Assembly: GCF_028583425.1 (NCBI RefSeq)
Contig: NC_072801.1
Coordinates: forward strand, 60,837,766-60,901,765
DNA: 64,000 bases
Source: Eublepharis macularius
Taxonomy: Eukaryota > Chordata > Lepidosauria > Squamata > Eublepharidae
Direction: 5' to 3'
Every line of letters begins with the position of its first letter. Position 1 is the first letter of the stretch. Below are positions 31,772-42,450 of this stretch, in pieces. The position numbers and the translations under genes were made by a program. The notes under the pieces were generated by a model. The model did no database searches. It saw only the letters and a program-made list of their open reading frames with translations, and was not told the origin of the DNA.

Positions 31772-32945
31772 ATTCATAGAACCCTAGAGTTGGAAGGGGC
31801 CTTACAGACCATCTAGTGCAACCCCCTGCCCAATGCAGGAACAGTCTAAAGCATCCCCAATAAGTATTTGTCCAGCTGCTTCTTGAAGACTGGTAACAAA
31901 AAACTTGGCTGCCCTCAGTAAGGACTGAAGTCAAGAATAATAGGTAGCCAGAGGGCAAATGAAGTATTCAACAACACTCTTGTTCAAGAATTCATGAATC
32001 TCTTATTAAGACTGGTAGGTCTAATAACACATGCAATTAATACATATGCAGTTCATACATCACTGTATGTGAATTGCTTGTTGATATCACAAGAATAATA
32101 CATATGCTTATAACAGTTCCCGCCTGAGGACCCAGGAGTGTACAGGCAGATGAAAATCAACCAGGTAAGTTTTAAAGTTGGTATTGGAGAATTTCAAAAG
32201 TATATGTTCCTTTTTCTTCCGTTTTCTCTCTCTGTAGGCAAAGAAGAATCCGAGGTGTAGATGGCAAACACCAATACAGAACAAGCCCAGAACCACAGCC
32301 TGCAAAAATTCTCTTTACTTTTCAGTTCTTCGTCATAAGAAGAATGACGTAGGATTTTCCATGTCGCAATGGGTGATGTAGCAGGCGAATCTGAGAAGTA
32401 ACATCATAAGGTAAATGCCCCTGAGGAAGTCTTATGATGAAGAACTGAAAAGTAAAGAGAATTTTTGCCGGCTGTGGTTCCAGGCTTGTTCTGTATTGGT
32501 GTTTCCCATCTACACCTCGGATTCTTCTTTGCCTACAGAGAGAGAAAATGGAAGAAAAAGGAACATTTACTTTTGAAATTCTCCAATAACAACTTTAAAA
32601 CTTACCTGGTTGATTTTCATCTGCCTGTACACTCCCGGGTCCTCAGGCGGGGACTCTGTTATAAGCATATGTATTATTCTTGTGATATCAACAAGCAATT
32701 CACATATAGTGATGTATGAACTGCATATGTATTAATTGCATGTGTTATTAGACCTACCAGTCTTAATAAGAGATTCATGAATTCTTGAACAAGAGTGTTG
32801 TTGAATACTTCATTTGGCCTCTGGCTACCTATTATTCTTGGTTTCTTGAAGACTGCCAATGAGGGGAACTCTCATCTCTAGGCAGCCAATTCCACTAGCA
32901 TTCAGCATCTTGGGTGAACATCGGAAGGTTATTGAAACCTGGTCT
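31772..32945 (-). mobile_element. CR1 LINE 3' fragment, split by a large foldback insertion
   Basis: On the + strand the sequence CATAGAACCCTAGAGTTGGAAGGGGCC...CCATCTAGTGCAACCCCCTGCCCAATGCAGGAA...CCAGCTGCTTCTTGAAGACTG is the reverse strand of the CR1 3' region. It continues after the foldback as CTTGAAGACTGCCAATGAGGGGAACTC...GGCAGCCAATTCCACT. TTCTTGAAGACTG occurs on both sides and could be the target duplication of the insertion. Confidence 0.65.
31932..32840. mobile_element. Large foldback element, ~410-bp inverted arms, possibly two inverted PLE ends
   Basis: Left arm 31932-32340 and right arm 32430-32840 are inverse complements with few mismatches (outer edge CAAGAATAATAGGTAGCCAG / CTGGCTACCTATTATTCTTG; inner edge TTCAGTTCTTCGTCATAAGA / TCTTATGATGAAGAACTGAA). 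An 89-base loop lies between. Each arm contains CTTACCTGGTTGATTTTCAT and a TTTGCCTACAGAGAGAG block. The loop-side GCCCCTGAGGAAGTC resembles the PLE-like fragment at 18.4 kb. Short frames of 65 and 84 codons (32108-32305 minus, 32465-32719 plus) are mirror copies of each other and not genes. Confidence 0.8.
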
Positions 32946-33169
32946 ATCAGTTTTGCGGCTTTTTTGCGGGGGGATTGTGGTGTTATATAAAAGACAAAGA
33001 ATTTGGTAGGATCAAATGGTGAGGGCTGTAGCACAAGAACAACATTGTGACTCATTGTGTTGCAGAAGTATATTAGCAACACAACAAGTGTGTCCATCAA
33101 ATCAGGTAGCAGACCTGCATTATGTAATTGTGAACCTTTGTACAAATAAGGCATTTTTCTTTTGCACAG

Positions 33170-33451
33170 ACTTTGCACCAGACAGACCTACTATCTCCCT
33201 GAGCCCGAATAAGGGGATCACCATTGGAGAGAATGTCACTATCCATTGCCAACATGATAACCAAGACCGTCAATTCTGTCTCCAAAAGCCAGGAGACCAG
33301 CTGATGGATGAGTGCACAGAGACAAAAGCAACTTGGGGAAAGTTCCTAATCAGCAATGTAAACAGGGAACATGCAGGGAGGTACCGCTGCAAGTACAATT
33401 ATTCACATCGCATCTCAGACCCCAGCGAGCCTGTGGAGCTGCTGATTACTG
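33170..33451 (+). CDS. Ig-domain exon 5 of LRC-type receptor
   Basis: Encodes one Ig-like domain. The acceptor is CATTTTTCTTTTGCACAG|AC and the donor ATTACTG|GTAGGT at 33452; both are phase 1. It reads D-F-A-P-D-R-P-T-I-S-L-S-P, then ENVTIHC (first Cys), RQFCLQKPGDQ (the F-x-L-x-K-x-G strand), GKFLISNVNREHAGRYRC (second Cys) and SDPSEPVELLITG at the close, which is very close to the mammalian LILR/KIR pattern ending in L-x-x-T-G. Extra Cys residues (FC in the C strand and DEC further on) could form an added disulfide. Intact frame. Confidence 0.9.
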
Positions 33452-33531
33452 GTAGGTGGGCTGGCCTTACATGTATTCTCCCACCTACATGTCTGAGTTT
33501 AAATGTCTGCTTGGGTGTCTCATAGCAGAAC

Positions 33532-33798
33532 GGACCACTGGATACTCACTGTGAATGGTCCTTCTCCTCTAAGGAAAGGAGGACATATTGAACTTTCAAA
33601 ACGACAAGTAAGAAGAGAACTCTGAAAAACTGAAGAACAGTTATAGGAAAGGTGAGAACAACAACAGATTAAACCTGGAAGGACAGGAAGCATAGTGAAT
33701 AAGCAAGAGATAATTAGTTGATAATGATTCTGGGAGGGACAAGATGTCCTCCTTTCCTCAGAGGAAAAGGACCCTTCACGGTGAGTATCAAGTGGTCC
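33532..33798. repeat. Inverted repeat, 55-bp arms, 157-bp spacer
   Basis: GGACCACTGGATACTCACTG...AGGAAAGGAGGACAT (33532-33586) is mirrored by ATGTCCTCCTTTCCTCAGAG...GTATCAAGTGGTCC (33744-33798). Lies about 80 bp after the donor of Ig exon 5. Probably a small DNA element. Confidence 0.75.
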
Positions 33799-34195
33799 AT
33801 TCTCCTTCTGAGGTGGAGGACATCTTGAAGATGAGACTTTCTATAGCAGTGTCCTATACTTTGGGTGGGACATTGACTTCTGGTTGCAGCATGTGTTGAA
33901 GGACTCTTCTGCCAAATGCTGCATCCACAGAGTCATAGGTGTTCCATTTATAATGCTTGATGAAGGTGGATATGGAAGACAATGTAGCTGCCCTGCAAAC
34001 TTCTTCCACCATTGCATGTTTGGAGAAAACATAGTTTGTATGCTTTAATAACACCCATTCTGAGAGTCCAGCTAATAGCTGCTCTTGACATCTTCTTTCC
34101 TCAGCTTGGTGAAAAAATAGATATAAACAAGGAGGGAGACTTTCAAATTTTCTTCGGACCCTTTTTCTTTCCCTTCTTTCTGTTCTCTTAGATCC

Positions 34196-34435
34196 AAGTA
34201 GGTTTGCCAGATCCCCTCCCCCCAGCCTCCAACCCTGCCACTTCTCATCTGGCTTGTGGGGGCGGGGGGGGGAGTGTGGGAACATGGTGGTGGTGGCATA
34301 ACCCATTGCATCCCCTGTGTGTCAGCAAGGATGTCATCCCTGGAGGAACATGGGGCACTCCAGCCCCTCCCCCCCCGCCAGTGCAACCCCATGCATCTCC
34401 CAATTGCACACCCCAAGGAACAGGCAACCCTAGAT
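34196..34435. mobile_element. MITE-like repeat (CACTAGGTTTGCCAGATCCCC type)
   Basis: Starts near AAGTAGGTTTGCCAGATCCC and ends near ACAGGCAACCCTAG. The interior (TCATCTGGCTTGTGGGGGCGG, ATGTCATCCCTGGAGGAACA) follows the layout of the GATGTCATC family. Confidence 0.5.
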
Positions 34436-34439
34436 CCAA

Positions 34440-35468
34440 GCAAGCCTGGGGAGTTGCTAATAACAGAGTTATTAGCAAAGTTGACATTTTACTTCTTACT
34501 GTCTTACTGTGCATACACAGAGATACACCCTTTGAAGATAATGAAATTCAGAAGGCGTAACTCTGTTTAGGATTGCATTATCAGTTTCCTAATGTCACAG
34601 TATTCATTTTTGCAAATGTCTGCAAAGTTTTTGTCAGCCAAGCACTTGGAGATCAATAGAATCCTACGTTAAAGGGGATTAGATAGAATTTTTTCCCCCA
34701 GAAGATATTCCTCCAGCTGCACTTGAGAATTTTTTTGACTAATTCTTGGCCAAGTTTCAACATATTCAGTTTGCAAACACTTGACTCCAGAGACATTCAG
34801 TTTTCTGGGAATGGAGTGCACTCAGAAAATTAGACGGAAAAGGATGCATGACAAGATTTATCTGAAGTAGGCCAACAGCTGCAGAAAGGGGCAAGGCAGC
34901 TGACTTTTGACTGATACGTGCACCCCAGTCACCAGAGTTGTTCTGCTTGACAATTTTGCCTGTGTTCCGCCTATACAGGGACACCGCAAGGATGGGCTCT
35001 GGAGTTCCTTGGTAGTGAAGAACAGTTGCAGCCACTTGTTAGAAGAGGAAGATTGAATGTTCTCCATTTCCTTAAGTTTTAGAGAGGGACAAACCAGAGA
35101 GTTAGAAAGATAGAGAGGTCAGGGCATTTGTTTACTCTTTACTGCCCTGAACTGTCCTTTGATGTGTAGATTGCTAATCTCAGGACTTCTCCCTCATGAC
35201 ATCCTTCTCTTTTAACACAACTATCTCTCCTCTGTATCTTGCACCATGGATGCAGGACTTGTCCTGCCATCCATGCTCATCCTTAGACTAGATAGATAGG
35301 AACCTATCTCTCCTCTTTTCTATCAGAGTATGGAGTTCCTATAACAAAGAACTCTTATATCTTTTCTAAACATGATAAGTGTAAATTTGTTATTTCGTCT
35401 CTCACACACACACCAGCCAGCAAGCTCCAAACACCCATTGTCTGGACGTTGTTACAATTCTGCCCGGA

Positions 35469-35511
<43 letters not shown>

Positions 35512-36033
35512 ATACCACAGATTGGAGAGTGTAGTCATTACATCAGCAGTTTCCAAAACTTATGGCGTGAGAAAATTTTCATTTCTGGAAATGATTTCTC
35601 AAAGAAGAGAGGTCTTTAAATTTGCCCATAAGGCAATTCTTAGACCAAAGAAGTTTGCAAAGGGACTAAAGGGCCTGTGCCTGGGTGTGGAGTCAAATCG
35701 ACTGAAATGGCTATGGATCTGGGTGCCAGGTTTTGCACTCATTTTTTCTGAAGATCAACCAGTATTATCATAGTTCTGTCTGTGATATTGCCTAGTTTGA
35801 GTGGCATGGCTACAGCTTGTACCCAATAGGTTTGCCAATACTGAAAACTGGGAAGGCTGGTGTTTGGGAAGGATGTGATAGCACTTCAAAGTGACAGTTT
35901 TAAGAATTTCCCCTAATATCTATGTCAAGAGGCTGCAACAGGAGGGAGAAATGGGGAATCCCCACTCTGTAAAGTTCAGGGATGGTTGTATACATCTCTT
36001 TACAACATTAAACTCTCTGCCTTCTGTTTCCAG
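34440..36033. other. Intron 5, no exon recognised
   Basis: No further Ig-like exon or RNA gene is seen. It includes the (TC)n tract listed separately and a short CACACACACAC run near 35.40 kb. Opposed frames at 34.77-35.07 kb have no domain pattern. Confidence 0.45.
35472..35510. repeat. (TC)n microsatellite
   Basis: Uninterrupted TC dinucleotide run of 39 bp. Confidence 0.97.
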
Positions 36034-36324
36034 ATCCTGATCTCCCCAGGCCCAATATTTCTGTGATCCCTAACAGAATGGCATTTGTGGGAAGCAACAT
36101 CACTATTCAATGCAGTACCAAAGGTTCAAGCAAGACGTTCTATCTCCATAAGGATGGAGGACAGATAGAACCACAACTCATGGAGTCAGATGGGGAAACT
36201 GCAACATTTTCTATCGTGAACATAAACCAGTCTCATGGAGGGATGTACAAGTGTAGCTACAGACGTCCGTCAGGGAGCTCCATCTCCTCAGAGACTAGTG
36301 AAGCCATGGACCTTCAGGTAGTAG
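36034..36324 (+). CDS. Ig-domain exon 6 of LRC-type receptor
   Basis: Encodes one Ig-like domain. The acceptor is CTGCCTTCTGTTTCCAG|AT and the donor GTAGTAG|GTGAGG at 36325; both are phase 1. The translation starts D-P-D-L-P-R-P-N-I-S-V-I-P, then GSNITIQC (first Cys), KTFYLHKDGGQ (textbook F-Y-L-H-K-x-G strand), ATFSIVNINQSHGGMYKC (second Cys) and SETSEAMDLQVVG. The start and C-strand look like the paralogous exons 2 and 4, suggesting origin by tandem duplication. Intact. The frame runs on past the donor for 44 codons, which is read-through into the intron and not coding. Confidence 0.9.
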
Positions 36325-37172
36325 GTGAGGGGGCTAATTCAGCATCCTTAGATATATACATTTGGAGACCCTGGGGCGGCCTTTGCTGTCTATTCTTTAA
36401 GGGGTATTTTTGTAAACCGAATCTTGAAAGTGCGGACCATTCTGGAGCTGATAAATGACAGGAGAGGAAATAAGGGGAAAAACTGATCCAGTGAAAGGAA
36501 TAAACTCCTGTCTTATTTCACTGACTCTTTTCTGGTGTCACACAAAATGGAGGCTTGTGGTGCCTTTTCTTCAGGACTGTGTTATGATTTTGGGACCACA
36601 ACTATGTTAAAATGAATTTTCTAAGAACCCCGGGAAGTGTTTAAATAAGAACTAACCTACGCATTATTATTTCAACATATGGTTTAAAAAAATTAGACTA
36701 ATGTTGGCAAAAAACTCAGAATTCTGATAGATGCTATTAAACCGATACACAGAAAATTTTTGTTACGTGGGCACGATTTCTGTTGACACACTTACCTCAC
36801 TGTATATTAGACTGGAGACCTATGAAATTGCTAATGGGGTAATAATCCACATAATACAGGGAATTTCTTCACTGATCAAATTTCTGCCCCATCCCTCCAG
36901 AAAACTGCTCAAGAGTACTTGCAAAATAAAACATAAAATTCCATAAAGTTTATTAAGATCTAAAAATTCAGCAATAAAAGCCTAGTATTTAAAACCCAGC
37001 CAGAGCACAAAAATAGTACAAAACACTGAGCAATTTAAAATGAATCTTATAAAATAGTTGTCATGTTAAAAGTAGACTAAAGAAAGTTATTACAAGATCA
37101 ACCATTCAATTAAAAGTCTAGGTAGAGAAATATTTTGGTCTCGTACTTTTAAAAGAATATGATATGTTCCAG
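36325..37172. other. Intron 6, AT-rich, nothing recognised
   Basis: AT-rich sequence between Ig exon 6 and the 5S-type SINE. No exon. Confidence 0.45.
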
Positions 37173-37375
37173 CTGGCCCTGATAGCCCAGGTGAGCCTGA
37201 CCTCACCTGATCTCAGAAGCTAAGCAGGGCCAGCCTTGGTTAATTATTGGATGGGAGACCTCCAACAAAGACCGGAGCTGCAGAGGCCAGGAAATGGCAA
37301 ACCACTGCTTGCCATAAAAATCCCACCAGGGGTCACCATAAGTCAGCTATATCTTGAGGGCACTCTCCACCACCA
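37173..37375 (+). mobile_element. 5S-rRNA-derived SINE
   Basis: The head reads GATAGCCCAGGTGAGCCTGA, then CCTGATCTCAGAAGCTAAGCAGGG, then GGTTAATTATTGGATGGGAGACC. This is recognisably 5S rRNA sequence, including the internal promoter region around GAAGCTAAGCAGG and TGGATGGGAGACC. The body and tail, GGCCAGGAAATGGCAAACCACTGCTTGCC...GGGGTCACCATAAGTCAGCT, look like the BovB-related tail of squamate SINEs, which would let the BovB LINE machinery copy it. Confidence 0.85.
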
Positions 37376-37429
37376 TGTACCAGATGAGCCTCAAAGGGAA
37401 CTGAGGTGCCACCACTGAAAAGCCCCTAT

Positions 37430-38640
37430 ATGTGGTGCCACCAAACTTGCTTCTGAAGACAGGAGGGGCACAGAGAGCAGGGCTTGTGAAGAAGATGTTG
37501 GCAGGCTAGTCGGTGCAGGAAGAGGTGGTCCTTCAGTGACTTTGGCCACAAAATATTTAAAGTCTTAACAGTGTGAACCAGGTCTTTGAATTGTGCACAG
37601 AAACAGATTGACAGCTAATGCAGATCTTTCCAGAAAAAGAGCCAGTAGCCTGGCTGCCACATATTGGGCCAGCTAAAGTTTCTGGATAGTTTTCAAAGAC
37701 AGCCCCACATAGTGTAATCTATGTAATCATAACATGTAATTATATAACATCGATCATCATGACCAGATCTTGCTTTTGGAGAAAAAGCTGTAGCTGGCAT
37801 ATCAGCTGACAGCCAAAACTGATAAAAGGCAGTAAGGTACTACATGCCACAATGGAAACCTACACCTCCAATTGTAGGCCAAGATGCAGCAACACACTCA
37901 AACTATGAACCTTCTTCACCAGGGGTGTGTGCATCCCCTGCCATAGCATTGCCAAGTGCCTGCCAAGGGCAGGCAAATTCACAGTGATTCATGCCTTTGC
38001 CCGCCGATCGCCAGCTGATCAAAGGGAGGAACTATGGGTGCATGCAGGAGGATGTGGATCAAGGAAATTGATTTGCATGCATGGCCACATCCCCAGCTGA
38101 TGACATCACTTCCGGTGCAACCCAGAAGTGATACCATCATGCCAGGGTTGATTCTTTAAAGATGATCTTGCTATGTTTTGGGTTGATTGCAAAAGAAGAG
38201 GCCTTGGCATGATGGCATCACTTCCATGTCATGCTGGAAGTGACATCATCAGTTGGGGAAGTGGGAGGGCATGTGGACTCAGAAAACAGATCAGTACCTG
38301 CTGTCCTCCTGCCACCTCACACCAGTTGCCTCGCACCAGTTACCTGGCAACCTACCCTTCCAGGACAAGACTGACTCCTCAAGCGTCAAATAGATTTGTC
38401 ATTCACCAACAATACCTCAGTCTTGTCTGGACTGAGCTTCAGTTTATTGGCCTTCTTCTATTCAATTACCTTCTCCAGGCACCTGTTCAGGACTTCTACT
38501 GACCAATCCAACTCATTTGTTAAGGAGAAACAGAGCTAAATGTCATTCACATAGTGATGGCACCTCACTCCAAATTCCATGAAGATTTTAAAGCTGTTTA
38601 TCGTTATTCCAGCCAACAACATGAGGAAAATAGATTCCAG
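37430..38640 (-). mobile_element. L2-clade LINE remnant (3' half), interrupted by a MITE
   Basis: Read in reverse it includes the L2-type 3' region (GAACCAGGTCTTTGAATTGTGC, AGCCTGGCTGCCACATATTG, GACAGCCCCACATAGTG on the + strand) and, at 38380-38640, CTCAGTCTTGTCTGGACTGAGCTTCAGTTTATTGGCC and CATAGTGATGGCACCTCACTCCAAATTCC, the reverse of the coding region after the reverse transcriptase active site. The same blocks are at 2842-3085. About 37.95-38.35 kb is a GATGACATCACTTCC-type MITE. Confidence 0.6.
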
Positions 38641-38761
38641 CAGAAACACCAGTTTAATGGTTTTGCGAGAGAGATCATGTGACTTGACCATAAAAAGGAC
38701 AACAAATACTCAGCCAGTGGTGGTCTTTGGCATCTCACTTTCTCTTTCCTTTCATGCACAG

Positions 38762-39052
38762 ATCCCAACTTACCCAGACCTGCCATCTCCATCAACCCCA
38801 ATGGGTCAGTTCCTCTTGGAGGACAAGTCACAATCTTGTGTGTTGCTCAAGATGGGCCTGCAAAGTTCTATCTACATGAGGCTGGCGACCCAATGCTAAA
38901 CTGCTCCATGGAGCCTAAGTGGGATAAGGGTGAATTTTCCATTAGCAACATCAGCTGGGAGCACCAAGGGAACTATAGCTGCAGCTATGCATTTTATGGA
39001 AGGCCTTTTGTGTTCTCAGAACACAGTGACCCCAAGGGTCTTCTGGTATCAG
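38762..39052 (+). CDS. Ig-domain exon 7 of LRC-type receptor (membrane-proximal domain seen)
   Basis: Encodes one Ig-like domain. The acceptor is TCTCTTTCCTTTCATGCACAG|AT and the donor GTATCAG|GTATGG at 39053; both are phase 1. It starts D-P-N-L-P-R-P-A-I-S-I-N-P, then GGQVTILC (first Cys), AKFYLHEAGDP (F-Y-L-H-x-x-G strand), GEFSISNISWEHQGNYSC (second Cys) and SEHSDPKGLLVSG. Like exons 3 and 5 it has the S-N-x-x-x-E-H-x-G-x-Y-x-C block. It is the last Ig exon before the transmembrane exon, 8.7 kb downstream; 6.2 kb of that gap is the L1-A insertion. Confidence 0.9.
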
Positions 39053-39703
39053 GTATGGTATCTAGACTTGATCTAGTCCTCCATCACTGAGCATTACTGT
39101 CCTGTTTGATTTATATAGTAAAATAACTTTGCCAGGATAGAGATGTGACTATGCTCAGAAGACTGACTCAAGCTAAAGGAAAGTGGTAGCGGAGCTTCCT
39201 TCTTCCTAGGCCTTTAAGAGCAGTCTGACGTGAGGAACTGAAGGAGATGAAGATTTTCTTACCAAGGAGATAAAGTGATGATTGGGAAAGCTGTGCCCAC
39301 TTAACTATTCAGTCTGCTGTTAAGAATGCATGAATTGCAACAGTAAAAAAATGTTTGCAACTCTACTCATGAGGAAGGAGATCGTCCCCTGTGTATGTTT
39401 GTGGGATATTTTGCTTAGTAGAGTGAGACAAGAACAGGAGTGTTAAATGCAAAGAGACCTATAAGTGCGAATGTCCCAAAGACTTTCATTCCTAAGGAGA
39501 GGCATTTCTGAGACATTTATCAAAGAAAGAGCTCTTCGTTTGTAATACATCTGAGGTAGTTAAAAAAAATGGTGGTATCACTACCGTGATCATCCTCCAC
39601 CCTGGGGAATGCCTAAATGTAGATTTGTGATGGATAACATATTCTCTAAGATGTGTTATGAATTAATGCTCATGTTGATGCCCAATATTCTCATATTCAC
39701 TCT
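39053..39703. other. Intron sequence after Ig exon 7, nothing recognised
   Basis: No exon, RNA gene or recognised repeat. The next identified item is the palindromic MITE at 39704. Confidence 0.4.
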
Positions 39704-39961
39704 CAGGGCTTTTTTTCAGGGGGAACTCAGTGGAATGGAGTTCCGGAACCTCTTGAAAATGGTCACATGGCTGGTGGCCCTGCCCCCTGATCTCCAGACA
39801 GAGGAGAGTTCAGATTGCCCTCCGCGCCGCCGAGCAGCGCGGAGGGCAATCTCAACTCCCCTCTGTATGGAGATCAGGGGGCGGGGCCACCAGCCATGTG
39901 ACCATTTTCTCTGAGGGCAACCCACTGAGTTCCACCACCTCTTTTCTCAGAAAAAATCCTG
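39704..39961. mobile_element. Palindromic hAT-type MITE (CAGGGCTTTTTTTC ends), copy 1
   Basis: Left end CAGGGCTTTTTTTCAGGGGG and right end, on the other strand, CAGGATTTTTTCTGAG. The central part folds around GATTGCCCTCCGCGCCGC / GCGCGGAGGGCAATC, with outer GATCTCCAGACAGAGG and CCTCTGTATGGAGATC arms. A sibling with matching 8-bp flanks is at 61392. No clear flanking duplication at this copy. Confidence 0.75.
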
Positions 39962-40349
39962 TCCAGTTTCAATATTCTCACTTGTTTCCAGGGCAGAATT
40001 AGGGGTTGACCCCAGATGTCTCAGATCATAGCCCAATACTGTGAAATCACACTGGGGGGTTTGTGAAAAAATGCAGACACACAGATGTGCCTGTAGGGCC
40101 ATTTTGCACATCTTGGCCTGTCCTCACATGGAGAAATGTAATGTGGGAAATCAGCAATTACAGTTGTAGTCCAAAGCAATTTCTATGATCACGGCAGCAT
40201 TATTTTTCAGAAACAAACTAAATTGTATGTTTTGTCCAATCCAGCTGAATCACACATTGACTTGCAAATCACATTCACTCTGGGAAGGTACTTTTGTGCA
40301 AGGAAAGTAGCCTTTCAGCACAAGACCCATGTGAATGGAGGAATGAGAA

Positions 40350-40752
40350 TGTGTTCGTTATGTGCTGTCAAGTTGCCTCCGACCTATGGCGACCCTATGA
40401 ATGAAAGACCTTCCAAATGTCCTATCATTAACAGACTTGATCAGATCCTGCAAACTGGAGGATGTTGCTTCTTTTATTGAGTCTTGCCATCTCATTTTAG
40501 GTCTTCCTCTTTTCCTAATGCCTTCCACTATTCTTAGCATTATTAACTTTTCCAAAGAAATTTGTCTTCTCATGATGTGACCAAAGTACGATAGCGTCAG
40601 TTTTGTCATTTTAGCTTCTAGGGAGAATTCAGGCTTGATTTGATCTAGTACCCACTTATCTATCTTTTTGGCTGTCCATGGAATCTGCAAAACTCTCCTC
40701 CAGCACCACATTTCAAATGAATCTTCTTCCTGCCAACTTTCTTCATTGCCTG
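40350..40752 (-). pseudogene. RTE-BovB LINE remnant, 3' part
   Basis: A minus-strand frame of 117 codons (40711-40358) contains MWCWRRVLQIPWTAKK, LSYFGHIMRRQISLEKLIM and GRPKMRWQDSI, the C-terminal signature of BovB-type RTE reverse transcriptases. It is cut at 40752 by L1-A and resumes at 46941. Confidence 0.85.
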
Positions 40753-41667
40753 GGGGACTTCCGGTTTGGGATTCATGGAGGTCTGACGCAGCTCCATTTG
40801 CGGAGCTGACCGGACTGCCGTTTTAAGTGGCCGGCGGGGGAAAAATAGCCCGCGGCCGACTGCTCTCAGGCGGAGAGCAGGCAAAGAATGCTCAAGACCC
40901 TAGGGTGTGCTAGATCTCGGACGAGGGGGGGCTCTACACAACGGGTCCCCTCCCGATCCTTGAGGTCCCACCCTGCGACAGGTCGGCTACAATCTCTGCG
41001 GCAGTTCTGGGGCCAATTCGGCTGGCATAAGACCTACATACCCAAGCTTCGATTGGGGGAGAAACGGAGAGGAGAAGTTAAAATCGAAACAGCGATTACA
41101 ACCCGAGAAAAGTGAATGAGAAGGTAAAGATCACTATCTTCTGTTACGGGACAGATTGATTAAAGCAGAGAGGAATAAAAGTAGATTTTCAAACTGCAAC
41201 AGGCTAACGATAAAGAGGGGAAGACTCGGCAAGAGTTGTATTTGAAAAGAGACTCAGTTTAAAGAAGTTATTAAGGGAATTGGACTATTGTTTTGAATAC
41301 TTGCGGTTATGGAGCTGTGAGAAAAAGACACCATCGCGAGACCTACTGTGGGAAGTTGGGAGACAGGAAGTGCGTAACAACAATAGAGTTGCTGGAGAGA
41401 AGCGGCCCTTGCTGGAGGGCAGGAAGAAGGGAATCGCCATCTTTGAAAGGGGAAGGGTCGCGGCTTCAGCGGAAAAGGAAGTAGGCCATCTTGGATTGTA
41501 AAATCACAGAGAAACCATAGAGAAAAGACGCCCGACATTTTGGACTCTTTAAAATTTAATTTTTTGTAAGAAGACCGGGACATTTGAAATAAAAGGACAT
41601 TAAATTTTACGCCACGGAGTTAAGGAAGAGAGCGGACTCGTGGGAGCGAGCCAAAGCAAGCCCCACG

Positions 41668-42450
41668 ATGTCAAAAAAAGAGTGGCAATCGGCAATAGAA
41701 AACCTGGATAAAAAACTTTTAGATGTGATTAAAGAACTTAAGGACACGAAATTGGAGCTGATTAAAGAGGTTAAAGAGGTTACACAGACAGTAAAATCGG
41801 AGCTGTCAGAAGTGAAAAAAGGTATGGAAACAATACAAAGTGAACTACAAGGAACGCAGCAGAGAGTTAAAACAGTAGAAGACGCGATGGAGAACTTAGC
41901 AGATACGCAACAAACAGAGATGAGACTGATGAGGGGGAGAATGTCAGTTGCAGAAACTAAACACATGGAGAAGCAGTTACGTTTTCGTGGCTTGCCAGAA
42001 GTGGAAGGAAAGTCAGCGCAAGAACAGATGACTGAGGTGTTAGCTGAATACCTGGGGAAGGAGGAGGAGGAAGTTGTGGCTATCCTAGATGTGGCATATC
42101 GTGTGAACTCGAGAATTGCAACCCAGAGGAAATTACCAAGAGACGTGATTGTGCAGTTTACGACACGAAATATGAAAGAGAAGATTGTGACAAAACAGTT
42201 TCAAGATCCATTGGAGATTGATGGCAAGACGATTATCATAATGAAGGAATTACCCAGGTCAGTGTTATCAGATCGGAAAAAATACAAAGTGCTAATTCAG
42301 ATCTTGAAGGACATGAAAATCAGGTACAGATGGGAGTTACCAGAAGGTGTGTCCTTTGAGTTTGGAGGGGCCAAAAAGCGCATCAGATCTGAGCGAGAGA
42401 TGGAGCGATTTATAAGGGACAATGAAAAAGACTTACCAACAAGACTATGA
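41668..42450 (+). CDS. L1-A ORF1 protein (RNA-binding chaperone)
   Basis: A 260-residue protein expected to trimerise and coat L1 RNA in the retrotransposition particle. Residues about 5-100 are rich in heptad-like K/E/L (EWQSAIENLDKKLLDVIKEL and on), a coiled coil. About 104-190 form the RRM region starting LRFRGLPEVEGKSAQEQ, with YRVNS and RDVIVQFTTRNMKEKI. The C-terminal domain follows with MKIRYRWELPEGVSFEF. It is shorter than the mammalian protein (about 340) because the coiled coil is short. The ATG at 41668 is preceded by CCCACG and there is no in-frame upstream start. Ends TGA overlapping the ORF2 ATG. Confidence 0.93.
   Translation: MSKKEWQSAIENLDKKLLDVIKELKDTKLELIKEVKEVTQTVKSELSEVKKGMETIQSELQGTQQRVKTVEDAMENLADTQQTEMRLMRGRMSVAETKHMEKQLRFRGLPEVEGKSAQEQMTEVLAEYLGKEEEEVVAILDVAYRVNSRIATQRKLPRDVIVQFTTRNMKEKIVTKQFQDPLEIDGKTIIIMKELPRSVLSDRKKYKVLIQILKDMKIRYRWELPEGVSFEFGGAKKRIRSEREMERFIRDNEKDLPTRL

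Noticed and set aside
32108..32719. Two similar small proteins (about 65 and 84 codons) on opposite strands, which might look like a gene pair
   Set aside because: Arms of one inverted repeat; the similarity is explained by the foldback.
36325..36458. Continuation of the Ig exon 6 frame as coding
   Set aside because: It runs past a good phase-1 donor (G|GTGAGG) that matches the sister exons; read-through sequence has no domain.
37173..37375. Functional 5S rRNA gene
   Set aside because: It departs from 5S at many places and is fused to a SINE body; no terminator T-run directly after the 5S part.
40358..40711. 117-codon minus-strand frame as a host gene
   Set aside because: The MWCWRR...FGHIMRR...RGRPKMRW signature is that of BovB reverse transcriptase; 5'-truncated and split by L1-A.
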